A stretch of 64,000 nucleotides of DNA, taken from NCBI RefSeq assembly GCF_000242635.2, contig NC_017770.1:558001-622000 (forward strand). Reading direction: 5' to 3'. The position numbers and the translations under genes are program-made. The stretch comes from Solitalea canadensis DSM 3403 (GTDB lineage Bacteria; Bacteroidota; Bacteroidia; Sphingobacteriales; Sphingobacteriaceae). The number at the start of each line of letters is the position of its first letter. Position 1 is the first letter of the stretch. Shown one piece after another: positions 27,581-36,091 of this stretch. Under the pieces are notes generated by a model, which worked only from the letters and a program-made list of their open reading frames with translations, did no database searches and was not told the origin of the DNA.

Positions 27581-28444
27581 TTACGCAACTGTAAGTTTCA
27601 ATTCGTTGATATGATACTGAACTAAATCGTCAATAGGTGATCGAACAATTTTGCCCACTTTCATTCCATATTCTGTACTTACCTCAACTAAAACGTCACG
27701 GAAGTTATAGCCAACAGAACCAATACAGTTGAATGTATGTTTTTGATAATCAGGATAGCGACTAACTAAATCGCGGAAAAATGCAGTGAAAGAATCTTTT
27801 ATAACACCACGTGCATAAGGCTGAACGTTGTTATTGTCGTATAGGAATTTACTGAAACTTGCTAAGAAACGATTAGGTAATGGTTTTTTGTAGATACGAT
27901 CAAGAATTTCATCATGTGAATGACCATAGGTACGATCAAAAGCATCCATTAGTTCCTGCGGCATTGATCCTCTCATGTAGTCGCGTAGCAAACGACGTCC
28001 GATGTAAGAACCACTACCTTCATCACCTAACATATAACCTAATGAATCTATATTTAAAGTGATTTCTTGTCCGTCATAATAACAAGTATTAGTACCTGTT
28101 CCCAATATTGCTGCAAAACCTGCTTCGTTACCTAATAAAGCACGGGCAGCTGCTAATAAATCATGGCTAACAAATACTTTAGCTTTGGTAAATACGGTAC
28201 GGAGAGCGGATGCAACTACTTCATTTTTTTCAGCATTTGAACACCCTGCACCATAAAAACTCACATGTTCAATACTGTTGATATCCAGATTGTCTGGAAG
28301 GTTGTTTCTCAATGATTGGATGATGCCTGGTGAATCGATAAAATAAGGATTATATCCCTCGGTGTTGAAGTAAACCTTTTTATTTTCCTTATTTAACAAA
28401 CACCAGTTGGTTTTTGTAGAACCTCCATCGGCAATAATTATCAT
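27581..28444 (-). CDS. BadF/BadG-type N-acetylglucosamine kinase-like protein
   Basis: 287-residue ASKHA-fold kinase. Phosphate-1 motif ADGGSTKTNW, phosphate-2 motif ILGTGTNTCY, and the GDEGSGSYIGRRLL signature shared by eukaryotic-type NAGK and bacterial glucosamine kinases. Likely phosphorylates GlcNAc or a related amino sugar in the cytoplasm. It is a lone gene; a 460-base spacer precedes it. Substrate is inference from family. Confidence 0.85.
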   Translation of the reverse strand: MIIIADGGSTKTNWCLLNKENKKVYFNTEGYNPYFIDSPGIIQSLRNNLPDNLDINSIEHVSFYGAGCSNAEKNEVVASALRTVFTKAKVFVSHDLLAAARALLGNEAGFAAILGTGTNTCYYDGQEITLNIDSLGYMLGDEGSGSYIGRRLLRDYMRGSMPQELMDAFDRTYGHSHDEILDRIYKKPLPNRFLASFSKFLYDNNNVQPYARGVIKDSFTAFFRDLVSRYPDYQKHTFNCIGSVGYNFRDVLVEVSTEYGMKVGKIVRSPIDDLVQYHINELKLTVA

Positions 28445-28904
28445 AATATACGGTCGTTAATATTAATTCCTATCGATCTTTTATCTAATGATTCATTAGA
28501 AATTTTTCAAAAATAGCAAAAAACAAGAATGTTTAATGTGAGAATTAAAAAAATATTAAGAAATCACCGTTTATTTTTTAACACATTAGCTAAAAGTTAA
28601 AAAATAGTTACGTAAATAATTGATTTATAGCGTTAAAAGGTGCAAATATTTGGTTGGCTTTAATTTTCTTCTTGTACGTATTACACTAAGGTTTTTTGGG
28701 GTAAATTAAGGCGTTTTATGACATAAATCAGGAAGTTTGGAGAGGCTTTTTCCTTTTGATAGGAAACTTGAAGAATTGATTAGAGATTTTTAATCGCAAC
28801 TGCCTTTTGAAGGAGTGTTTTTAAACGTGTTTCATATTTGTAATCTGAATGCAAAAAATTAAGGATTCGGTATCTTTATAACGATAATCTTTTATTTTAG
28901 CTAA
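28445..28904. other. 460-base intergenic region without a gene
   Basis: AT-rich spacer between the divergent kinase and CBM-esterase genes. I find no open frame with a start, no RNA gene and no convincing promoter pair, though both promoters must lie here. Confidence 0.5.
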
Positions 28905-30083
28905 ATGCTAAAGAGATTATCAGTTTTAGTATTATTTGCTTTACTCTCCGTTTTATGCAGGGCCCAGGTAGTTATTAAAATTCAATCGGTGCCGGCAAAT
29001 ACTTCCTCTTTTGATAAACTTTACCTTGCAGGAAATCTCAATAATTGGAATCCAGGGGATGAAAAGTTTATGTTTAAAAGGTCTTCAGATGGGACCTATT
29101 CACTAACGCTTAATTTAATACCCGGTAAATATGAGTTTAAAGTAACCCGTGGAAGTTGGGAGAAAACGGAGGTGGATAGTATTGGCAATCCGATCAGGAA
29201 TAGGTTTGCTGAACTACAAGGTAATGAAACAATTGTTTTGGATGTAGATGGTTGGAGTGATACTTACATGAAACAATTGGTACATACCGCATCAAAAAAC
29301 GTATACCTGATTGATTCAGTATTTTATATTCCGCAGTTAGAGACTCACCGTAGGGTGTGGATCTATTTACCAACCTCTTATTTTGATAAATCAACCAAAA
29401 AGAAAAAATACCCGGTGCTTTATATGCACGATGGACAAAATCTTTTCGACGATTATTATGCACCCTATGGTGAGTGGGATATTGACGAGATTCTGGATAG
29501 CTTAAAAAAGGAAATAATTGTTGTTGGTATTGATCATGGTGGAAATGAGCGATTGAATGATTACTCGCCTTATCAGAATTTAAAATATGGAGGTGGTAAG
29601 GGCAATAAATACCTTGATTTTGTAGTCAACACTTTACGCCCATACATTAATAGTAACTACCGGACATTAAAGGATCAGCAAAATACAGGGATTATGGGAA
29701 GCTCGATGGGTGGATTGATCTCATTTTATGGAGGTATTAAATACAATAAAATATTTGGGAAAATTGGCGTCTTTTCTCCTTCTTTTTGGTTTCATCCGAT
29801 TATTTATGATTATGCAGAAAAATGGAAACCTGAACGCAAATCCCGAATCTATCTATTAGCAGGAGAAAAAGAGAGTGATTCGTTAGTTTACGAGGTAAAA
29901 CGGATGGAAAACATTCTTGTAAAAAAAGGACTGAAAGATGACGAACTAAAAGTGGTTTTTAAGCCAGATGGCCGTCATGCCGAATGGTTCTGGAGAAGAG
30001 AGTTTCCTGAAGCAATAAACTGGTTATTTCCTGAGCCTCAAAATGCAACAATAGTGCGAAGGATTCTTCACCGTTTTAAATAA
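28905..30083 (+). CDS. Secreted esterase with N-terminal starch-binding-like domain
   Basis: 392 residues. Signal peptide MLKRLSVLVLFALLSVLCRA. Residues 22-115 look like a CBM20/48-type domain (KLYLAGNLNNWNPGDEKF, PGKYEFKVTRGSWEK). Residues 140-385 form a PF00756 (esterase D/feruloyl-esterase-like) alpha/beta hydrolase with nucleophile S267 in MGSSMGG and LYMHDGQNLFDD. Likely acts on an acylated polysaccharide or a siderophore. Since an apparent metal-uptake set follows, a siderophore-esterase role is worth keeping open. Confidence 0.85.
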   Translation: MLKRLSVLVLFALLSVLCRAQVVIKIQSVPANTSSFDKLYLAGNLNNWNPGDEKFMFKRSSDGTYSLTLNLIPGKYEFKVTRGSWEKTEVDSIGNPIRNRFAELQGNETIVLDVDGWSDTYMKQLVHTASKNVYLIDSVFYIPQLETHRRVWIYLPTSYFDKSTKKKKYPVLYMHDGQNLFDDYYAPYGEWDIDEILDSLKKEIIVVGIDHGGNERLNDYSPYQNLKYGGGKGNKYLDFVVNTLRPYINSNYRTLKDQQNTGIMGSSMGGLISFYGGIKYNKIFGKIGVFSPSFWFHPIIYDYAEKWKPERKSRIYLLAGEKESDSLVYEVKRMENILVKKGLKDDELKVVFKPDGRHAEWFWRREFPEAINWLFPEPQNATIVRRILHRFK

Positions 30084-30095
30084 GATTAATTATTG

Positions 30096-30127
30096 TTTGT
30101 CTGATTAATGTACAGTTACTAACTTTG
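30096..30127 (+). promoter_or_regulatory. Bacteroidota promoter (TTTG-N20-TAACTTTG)
   Basis: TTTG at 30096-30099 and TAACTTTG at 30120-30127, spacer 20. A start about 7 bases further on gives a leader near 50 bases before the Cys-rich protein gene at 30184. Confidence 0.75.
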
Positions 30128-30183
30128 CGGCACAAAAAATCGAGGAACTTCGGGCAATAAACCACCAAAGTTCTCAAGAATTG

Positions 30184-30555
30184 ATGAAGAAGCTCGTATC
30201 CATAGTTTTAATGATTGCAATTTTGCTGCAGACATTCAGCTCATGGGTTATTGTTTCAGGTTATCAAATGAATAAAAGCTTTATTGCAGCTTACCTTTGT
30301 GAGAACAAAAACAAACCTCAGCTTCATTGTAACGGACAATGTTATTTGATGAAGAATCTTAAAAAAGAGGCTCAAGAGCAGGAGCAAAAAGCTAATAACA
30401 CCCTTCGCGATAAATTTGAGATCAATCACTTTGTCTCAAATTCTCAACAAAACTTTATCGATACAAGTTATATTGAATTAACTCAAATTAATTTCTTTCT
30501 GCAGAAAGAGCCTCGTAATATTTCTATTGCTATTTTTCAGCCTCCGCAAGTTTAA
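30184..30555 (+). CDS. Small Cys/His-motif protein of a metal-uptake set
   Basis: 123 residues from the ATG at 30184 (a TTG just before it adds one residue). It has an N-terminal hydrophobic segment (MKKLVSIVLMIAILLQTFSS) and a CENKNKPQLHCNGQCYLMK cluster (C39, H48, C49, C53) suited to metal binding, followed by a charged segment. Similar small proteins occur upstream of TonB receptors in Bacteroidota; their function is not established to my knowledge. A TonB receptor and a PepSY protein follow on the same strand. Confidence 0.65.
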   Translation: MKKLVSIVLMIAILLQTFSSWVIVSGYQMNKSFIAAYLCENKNKPQLHCNGQCYLMKNLKKEAQEQEQKANNTLRDKFEINHFVSNSQQNFIDTSYIELTQINFFLQKEPRNISIAIFQPPQV

Positions 30556-30778
30556 ATCATCTGTTTTTCCGGATACTTATTAGACTTCTTCAAATTGGAA
30601 GATGAGCCTGTTGCGCTATATTATTTTGTGAATAGTACAAGCTGTAAGTCCTGTTTTCCGGAATATTCCCCTCATATAGTTTAATTAAAATTTTTAGGTG
30701 ATCCTTAAGGAATTTCTTAAGCAGATCCTGAATTATTATTTATTAATCGGCAGGTTAATACTGCCAATTTGATGTATT

Positions 30779-33094
30779 ATGAAGCTGAAAGTATACCTTA
30801 TTATACTGTTCATATGTTTCTGTGCACCTGCTTTTGCACAGAAAATTATAAAAGGAAAAGTTTACGATGCAACTACGCTGGAGCCTTTGTCGGGAGTATC
30901 TGTTTACATTACAGGCACCACCAAAGGAGCAAACACAAATGCCCAGGGTGCTTTTGCATTTTCTGCAGATAACGACAATTCAATTACAGTATCGCTGCTA
31001 GGTTATGAAACCAAACTAGTAACGGCTAATGATAAAAGCCTGTCAATAGCCCTAAAGCAATCAACTGCTAATATGCAAGAAGTGATTGTAACAGCAAGTC
31101 GTGAAGTGCAGTTACGCCGGGATGCTCCTGTTGCAGTTAGCAAAATAGGGGCTAAGGTTATTGAGGAAACCCAGCCAACCGTTATCAATGAGTTGATAAA
31201 TAAGGTTCCTGGTGTTGTAATGACCAATCTGAATAATGAACAGCACAGCATGTCTATTCGCCAACCCTTAACCACTAACCCTTACTTTTTATACATGGAG
31301 GATGGTATTCCGATTCGTCCGTTGGGAGTATTCAATCATAACGCATTGTTAGAGATGAATGTAACCTCTATAAATTCTGTAGAAGTAGTGAAAGGACCAT
31401 CTTCATCATTGTATGGTAGTGAAGCTATTGGCGGGGCTATTAATTTCATCACACTTAAACCTTCTGCCATTCCTTCAGCAAAAGTTAGTGTACAGGGCGA
31501 TAATTACGGCTATTTGCGTGGACAATTTAGTGCCGGTGGTTATGTAAATGAAAAATTGGGTGTAATTGCAAGTGGCTTTATTGCTCGTCAGCGCGACAGC
31601 TGGTTAACTTATAGTGATTATGATAAGGGCTCAATTAATCTTAGAACTGATTATAAGTTGAGTAACCGATCTAACCTGATTTTTTCGGCAACGTATGATA
31701 AATACTATTCAGAAATGACAGGGTCTGTTGATAGTTCAGGTTTCTACAATAAAAAATATAAATCCAATAATTCGTTTACATACCGTGATGTAATGGCGCT
31801 TAGAGCAAGAGTTACTCATGAATTTACAATAAACCCTTCTACCGCTTTGCATACTTCAGTTTACTATCGCAACAATAGTATTGGACAACTTCCAAGTTAT
31901 GCGATTAAGAATAGTAAAAATGCATCTATTTCCTACGGGCAAATTAATGAAAACAGCTTTCGGAGTTTGGGTGTGATCTCACAGGGAAGTAAGCGATTTA
32001 AATTTTTAACCAGTAAACTAATAACAGGAGTATCTGTGGATTATTCTCCAAATGATTATATCGCCAATTTTGTCGAAATCCAAAGAGATCCGTCAACAGG
32101 GAATTATCCCGGCTTTACAAATAGGCCCGATTCTTTATTAACAGATTACAATGCCAGAATTTCAAATGTAGGCACTTATCTGCAGTATGAGTTTAGTCCT
32201 CTAAATCATTTGATTATTGTAGTAGGGGGCCGATACGATTATATCAATTATAATTTTAATAATCACTTGCCTTCAACCGCTTATACGGGTGCTGCTGATA
32301 GTAAGAATAGCTTCAATAAGTTTACCCCTAAGTTTGGTGCTACTTATAATTTCACTTCCGGAGTGGGGGGTTATGTGAACTTTAGCCAGGGATTTGTTCC
32401 TCCTTCGGTTAATCAGCTTTATAGTGGAGTTAAAGTGCCAACATTACAACCAGCTGTTTTTAATAATTATGAAGTAGGTGGATGGATAACCTTATTAAAT
32501 GACAAGTTGTACGCAGATGTGAGTTTATACAGAATGTGTGGAAAGAATGAAATTGTAAACTACCGTTTTCCTGATAATTCAACCGAATACCAAAATTCCG
32601 GAGAAACTTTACATCAGGGAGTAGAATACAGTATAAACTATACGCCTGTTCACCAATGGACACTACGATTTGGCGGAACGAATGCGATTCATAAATACGA
32701 AGAGTATAAAATAAATTCGAAAGAAGATTTTAGTGGAAAATACATGCCTCAGGCTCCAAAATTTGTGGCCAATGCAGAAGTTACCTATCGTCCTGAATTT
32801 GTTAAAGGATTTAGAATTGCGGCTGAATGGCAACGCATAAGCACCTATTTTCTGGATAATGCTAATACGCAACAATACAGCGACGAAACGTTGTTTGGCT
32901 TTAAAGGTGTAAGTGCATTAAATCTTCGGGCCGGTTATAATTTCAAAGGAATTGAGATTTTCTGTAATGCCTTTAATATTACCAATGAGCTTTATGCACA
33001 TACAGCAAGTTTGGGTGCTTATGGTAAAAATTATACCCCGGCAGCTCCCCGAAATTTTGTAATGGGTTTATCTTATCAGTTTTCCAGAAAATAA
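30779..33094 (+). CDS. TonB-dependent receptor with CarboxypepD-like N-terminal domain
   Basis: 771 residues. Signal peptide MKLKVYLIILFICFCAPAFA; residues 22-105 a carboxypeptidase-regulatory-like domain (IKGKVYDATTLEPLSGVSVY); plug at 110-230 (MQEVIVTASREVQLRRDAPV, VEVVKGPSSSLYGSEAIGGA); barrel ending VMGLSYQFSRK. The context of a PepSY protein and a Cys-rich small protein suggests ferric-siderophore or copper uptake, not glycans: there is no SusD partner. The specific ligand is unknown. Confidence 0.9.
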   Translation: MKLKVYLIILFICFCAPAFAQKIIKGKVYDATTLEPLSGVSVYITGTTKGANTNAQGAFAFSADNDNSITVSLLGYETKLVTANDKSLSIALKQSTANMQEVIVTASREVQLRRDAPVAVSKIGAKVIEETQPTVINELINKVPGVVMTNLNNEQHSMSIRQPLTTNPYFLYMEDGIPIRPLGVFNHNALLEMNVTSINSVEVVKGPSSSLYGSEAIGGAINFITLKPSAIPSAKVSVQGDNYGYLRGQFSAGGYVNEKLGVIASGFIARQRDSWLTYSDYDKGSINLRTDYKLSNRSNLIFSATYDKYYSEMTGSVDSSGFYNKKYKSNNSFTYRDVMALRARVTHEFTINPSTALHTSVYYRNNSIGQLPSYAIKNSKNASISYGQINENSFRSLGVISQGSKRFKFLTSKLITGVSVDYSPNDYIANFVEIQRDPSTGNYPGFTNRPDSLLTDYNARISNVGTYLQYEFSPLNHLIIVVGGRYDYINYNFNNHLPSTAYTGAADSKNSFNKFTPKFGATYNFTSGVGGYVNFSQGFVPPSVNQLYSGVKVPTLQPAVFNNYEVGGWITLLNDKLYADVSLYRMCGKNEIVNYRFPDNSTEYQNSGETLHQGVEYSINYTPVHQWTLRFGGTNAIHKYEEYKINSKEDFSGKYMPQAPKFVANAEVTYRPEFVKGFRIAAEWQRISTYFLDNANTQQYSDETLFGFKGVSALNLRAGYNFKGIEIFCNAFNITNELYAHTASLGAYGKNYTPAAPRNFVMGLSYQFSRK

Positions 33095-33138
33095 AAAATA
33101 GTGTCTAGCGATTTTGTTAGATACTTTAACTCATTGTC

Positions 33139-34641
33139 ATGATTAAAAGAAATATCTATAAATGGCATCGTTCCCTAAGTGTATTAATTGCCTTGCCGGT
33201 AATTATGTGGACGCTCAGCGGAATTATGCATCCTGTAATGACATCCTTTAAACCAAAGGTGAAAAATCAGTTTTTGGCTTCGGAGAATATTGATTTGTCA
33301 AAAGCTAAAATTCCCTTGGATGCGGCATTACTTAACAATCATATAACTACTATATCAAATTTCCGATTGGTTGAAATAGGAGATAGTCTGTACTATCAAA
33401 TTATGAAGTATGATGATCAATTGCTTTATATTAATGCAGAAACCGGAATTCTAAACAAATATGCAGAAGAGAGGTATGCAAAAAAGATTGCCCAGCAATT
33501 GTTAGGGGACTCAACTTCTAAGGCTGTTTCAGTAGAGCTACTAAAGGATTTTGATGAAGAATATTTAGCTATTAACCGATTGCTCCCGGTTTACAAAGTT
33601 TCTTTCGATCGTGCGGATGGAATAAGGTTATATGTCGATGCAACAACCGACCGCTTAGGTTTGGCGATGGATAATAATCGGGCAATATTTCATTCTTTCT
33701 TTCGAAATTTTCATAGTTGGGAGTTTTTAGATCATCTGGGAAATTTCAGGTTGTTTACACTCACCCTGATAGCTTCCATTGCTTTTGTAACTGCAATACT
33801 AGGTATTTATATCACCTTTATTACTAAATCTAACAAGGCAAAGAGCAATCAGAATTCTTCGGTAAAATACCGTAGACTACATCGTCAAATTGCCATTGTT
33901 GTTTCGATAACAACCTTGATGTTTACATTTAGTGGCGCCTACCATGCTATAGTGAAAATTGAGCCAGATACTCGTCAGAATTATTTTGTTAAAAATGATT
34001 TTAACGTTACTGAACTGAAGTTTGATTTGGATTCTGTTGCGAAACGTTACCAAGTTAAAAACATCTCCATCATAAAGATGAATGACACCACTTATTTGCG
34101 TTTAAGCTGCTCAGCTGATAAAGGCTTTAATAAGGAAGCGTGTTGTGAGAAAATGTTGGTTGCCGCATCTAAATTTGGACTTGAAAAGAAAAAGGATGCC
34201 CCGGTTATTCATTATTTAAGTCTCCATTCATTAACAGAATTAGCCAATGGTGATGTGCAATATGCACGTTTCATGGCTGAAAAATTCAGCAAAAATGAAG
34301 ATATAGTTTCAGTCACGCCGATTACAGAGTTCAAAGGCGAATACGGTTTTATTAATAAACGTTTACCAGTTTACAAGGTTCAATATAAAGCTAATGATAA
34401 TGAACGCTGGTACGTAGAACCCTCAACAGGTGAACTGGCTGCCAAAATTAACGACACAAACCTACGCGAAGGATTGAGCTTTGCCATGCTGCACAAGTTT
34501 CATTTCGTCGATGATATAGGAAAAACAACCCGAGATGTATTAACAGTAATAGCAGCTTTAGGAAATTTAGCAGTAGCGTTAATTGGCATTGTTCTACTAG
34601 TGTTTTGGTATAAGAAAAAGTACATAAAAGCAAGAGTATAA
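33139..34641 (+). CDS. PepSY-associated membrane protein
   Basis: 500 residues. It opens KRNIYKWHRSLSVLIALPVIMWTLSG (the W-H-R and helix-1 form of PepSY_TM proteins), then periplasmic PepSY-like segments (YLAINRLLPVYKVSFDRADG, a second RLPVYKVQYKANDNERW), internal helices and a C-terminal helix (GNLAVALIGIVLLVFWYKKK). Such proteins often accompany TonB receptors and may reduce ferric iron in the inner membrane. The stop codon at 34639-34641 directly touches repeat copy A. Confidence 0.85.
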   Translation: MIKRNIYKWHRSLSVLIALPVIMWTLSGIMHPVMTSFKPKVKNQFLASENIDLSKAKIPLDAALLNNHITTISNFRLVEIGDSLYYQIMKYDDQLLYINAETGILNKYAEERYAKKIAQQLLGDSTSKAVSVELLKDFDEEYLAINRLLPVYKVSFDRADGIRLYVDATTDRLGLAMDNNRAIFHSFFRNFHSWEFLDHLGNFRLFTLTLIASIAFVTAILGIYITFITKSNKAKSNQNSSVKYRRLHRQIAIVVSITTLMFTFSGAYHAIVKIEPDTRQNYFVKNDFNVTELKFDLDSVAKRYQVKNISIIKMNDTTYLRLSCSADKGFNKEACCEKMLVAASKFGLEKKKDAPVIHYLSLHSLTELANGDVQYARFMAEKFSKNEDIVSVTPITEFKGEYGFINKRLPVYKVQYKANDNERWYVEPSTGELAAKINDTNLREGLSFAMLHKFHFVDDIGKTTRDVLTVIAALGNLAVALIGIVLLVFWYKKKYIKARV

Positions 34642-34805
34642 CCTCACCCTAAATCCCTCTCCTCAAGGAGAGGGACTTTGAGACAGTGCTTTCAATTGAT
34701 CAGTGCTTCAATATTGATTAGTCTTTTGTTTCAGTCAATTAAACAAGCGATTAAAACATTCCGAGCGCTCCCTTCTCCTTAAGGAGAAGGGCCGGGGATT
34801 AGGTG
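34642..34805. repeat. Bipartite hairpin repeat, copy A
   Basis: 164-base element. Its first 54 bases are identical to copy B (35254-35307), and its last 48 bases differ from copy B at two positions. It carries a 10-base hairpin (34654-34675), a variable centre of about 60 bases, and a perfect 22-base palindrome (34770-34791). The ends are imperfect inverted repeats (CACCCTAAATCCC against GGGGATTAGGTG). It starts on the base after the PepSY stop codon and ends one base before the DUF559 stop codon. Confidence 0.92.
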
Positions 34806-34806
34806 A

Positions 34807-35172
34807 TCAAGCTATTTCCCCCAAAATCCTCATCAAAACATAATTTAAATCATACATAACCTCATCATTACTAAACCGAACAATTGTCAATCCCAATTCC
34901 CTCAGCTCAAAAGATCTTCCTTCATCATATTCTTGCTGTTCTTTTGTTAAGTGATATCCGCCATCAACCTCAATGATTAATTTATGAGAATGCGCATAAA
35001 AATCCACGATATAAGTAAGAATTGGATGTTGACGACGAAATTTTATCCCATTTAAATTTCGATCTCTTAAACAATTCCAAAGTAAATCTTCAGCTGCAGT
35101 AGATCTTTTACGTAATAATCGAGCTTTTTCAAAAAGAGAGGGATATGCATCAAAATGCAAAGAGTCATTCAT
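34807..35172 (-). CDS. DUF559 protein, Vsr-like nuclease fold
   Basis: 121 residues of the DUF559 family, which shares the Vsr/restriction-endonuclease-like fold. Visible family motifs: RKRSTAAEDLLWNCLRD (E28), KFRRQHPI (45-51), YIVDFYA (D57) and LIIEVDGGYH (E68, D70, H74), then GLTIVRFSNDEV. D57 with E68-x-D70 suits a metal-dependent nuclease site; activity is not shown for this protein. The gene sits inside two direct copies of a hairpin repeat, with copy A touching its 3' end and copy B 81 bases 5' of its start. Confidence 0.88.
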   Translation of the reverse strand: MNDSLHFDAYPSLFEKARLLRKRSTAAEDLLWNCLRDRNLNGIKFRRQHPILTYIVDFYAHSHKLIIEVDGGYHLTKEQQEYDEGRSFELRELGLTIVRFSNDEVMYDLNYVLMRILGEIA

Positions 35173-35253
35173 AATAAAAATAGATAGCCTGTAACGTTCA
35201 ATTAGAACAATCGCTATTTACAACGTTTGAGTGAAAAAATCAAGCACCTCACA

Positions 35254-35401
35254 CCTCACCCTAAATCCCTCTCCTCAAGGAGAGGGACTTTGAGACAGTG
35301 CTTTCAAATACGTTTAATTCGTATTGTTCATTCATGTATTCAAACGATTAAGTATTCCGAGGGCTCCCTTCTCCTTAAGGAGAAGGGCCGGGGATGAGGT
35401 G
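35254..35401. repeat. Bipartite hairpin repeat, copy B
   Basis: 148-base direct repeat of copy A, with the same two conserved ends and two hairpins but a different centre (about 45 bases, with its own AATACG/CGTATT hairpin). Its last base directly touches the TAA stop of the lipocalin gene on the minus strand (35402-35404). Conserved ends with a divergent middle suggest an element defined by its ends rather than a simple duplication. Confidence 0.92.
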
Positions 35402-35923
35402 TTATAGCGTTGGATCAATCCTCTGTTGCGAATTTTCCGGTTCATGATCTTGAGAAACCAATCGATCCGTATTATAACCTTTATCCTTACACCTTCTGAT
35501 AATATCCTGAAAAAGCTTTGGCTCCAGGAAAGGCCTTCTTGATAAGATAAATAGCCATTTCTTTTTAGGGTGACCAACTACCGCATAAGAATAATCATCA
35601 GCCAATTCAATTATCCAATAGTCACTTTTGAAAGGCCATACGAACTGAATTTTCCATGCAGCATTGTTAGTTCCTCGAACAATAAAACCTTTTGCTGTTG
35701 AAGACTGCTGAATGCGATCCTTTATTCTTCGGTAAGTGGTAAGAATATCAATATAACCCTTTGAATTGATGCGATAGGTTTGCGTTGTTTCACGCCAGTT
35801 ATTATCGAACCCAGTTGGGATTGAGGAAAGGGAATACCATTTACCGGAAAATTTTTCCAGGTTTACAGATTGAACCGTTCCATCCATTGAACTGCTTTGG
35901 CACGCTATGCTGAGAATAATCAT
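35402..35923 (-). CDS. Lipocalin (Blc-like)
   Basis: 173 residues. Lipocalin motif 1 is EKFSGKWYSLSSIP (GxW) and the Blc signature is YAVVGHPKKKWLFILSRRPF. Bacterial lipocalins bind lysolipids or fatty acids at the outer membrane. The N-terminus (MIILSIACQS) looks like a lipobox preceded by too short a signal; an out-of-frame ATG upstream would give MHIILLIT ahead of it if one base near 35924-35930 were lost, so the start may be frameshifted. The stop codon touches repeat copy B. Confidence 0.82.
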   Translation of the reverse strand: MIILSIACQSSSMDGTVQSVNLEKFSGKWYSLSSIPTGFDNNWRETTQTYRINSKGYIDILTTYRRIKDRIQQSSTAKGFIVRGTNNAAWKIQFVWPFKSDYWIIELADDYSYAVVGHPKKKWLFILSRRPFLEPKLFQDIIRRCKDKGYNTDRLVSQDHEPENSQQRIDPTL

Positions 35924-36091
35924 AGTTAATCAAAAGAATAATGTGCATTGATTCACTTCTCTCACAAAACCCTAAGGTTTGTATCATGAAAATAGTGTTA
36001 TTTCTCTGTAATTGTTGCTTAAAATCATGAAAACTTCATGCCGAAAGTCCTATATTCGTGGCACTTTAATAACCCAATAAATACTTTTAAT

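Noticed and set aside
30701-30730. CTTAAG-GAATTT-CTTAAG inverted repeat upstream of the TonB receptor
   Set aside because: Could be an operator, but it does not fit a 7-1-7 Fur box and has no second copy in the window, so I did not list it as a feature.
33095-33138. Possible hairpin GTCTAGCG/TTAGATAC between the TonB receptor and PepSY genes
   Set aside because: Too short and mismatched to support a terminator; the genes are probably cotranscribed.
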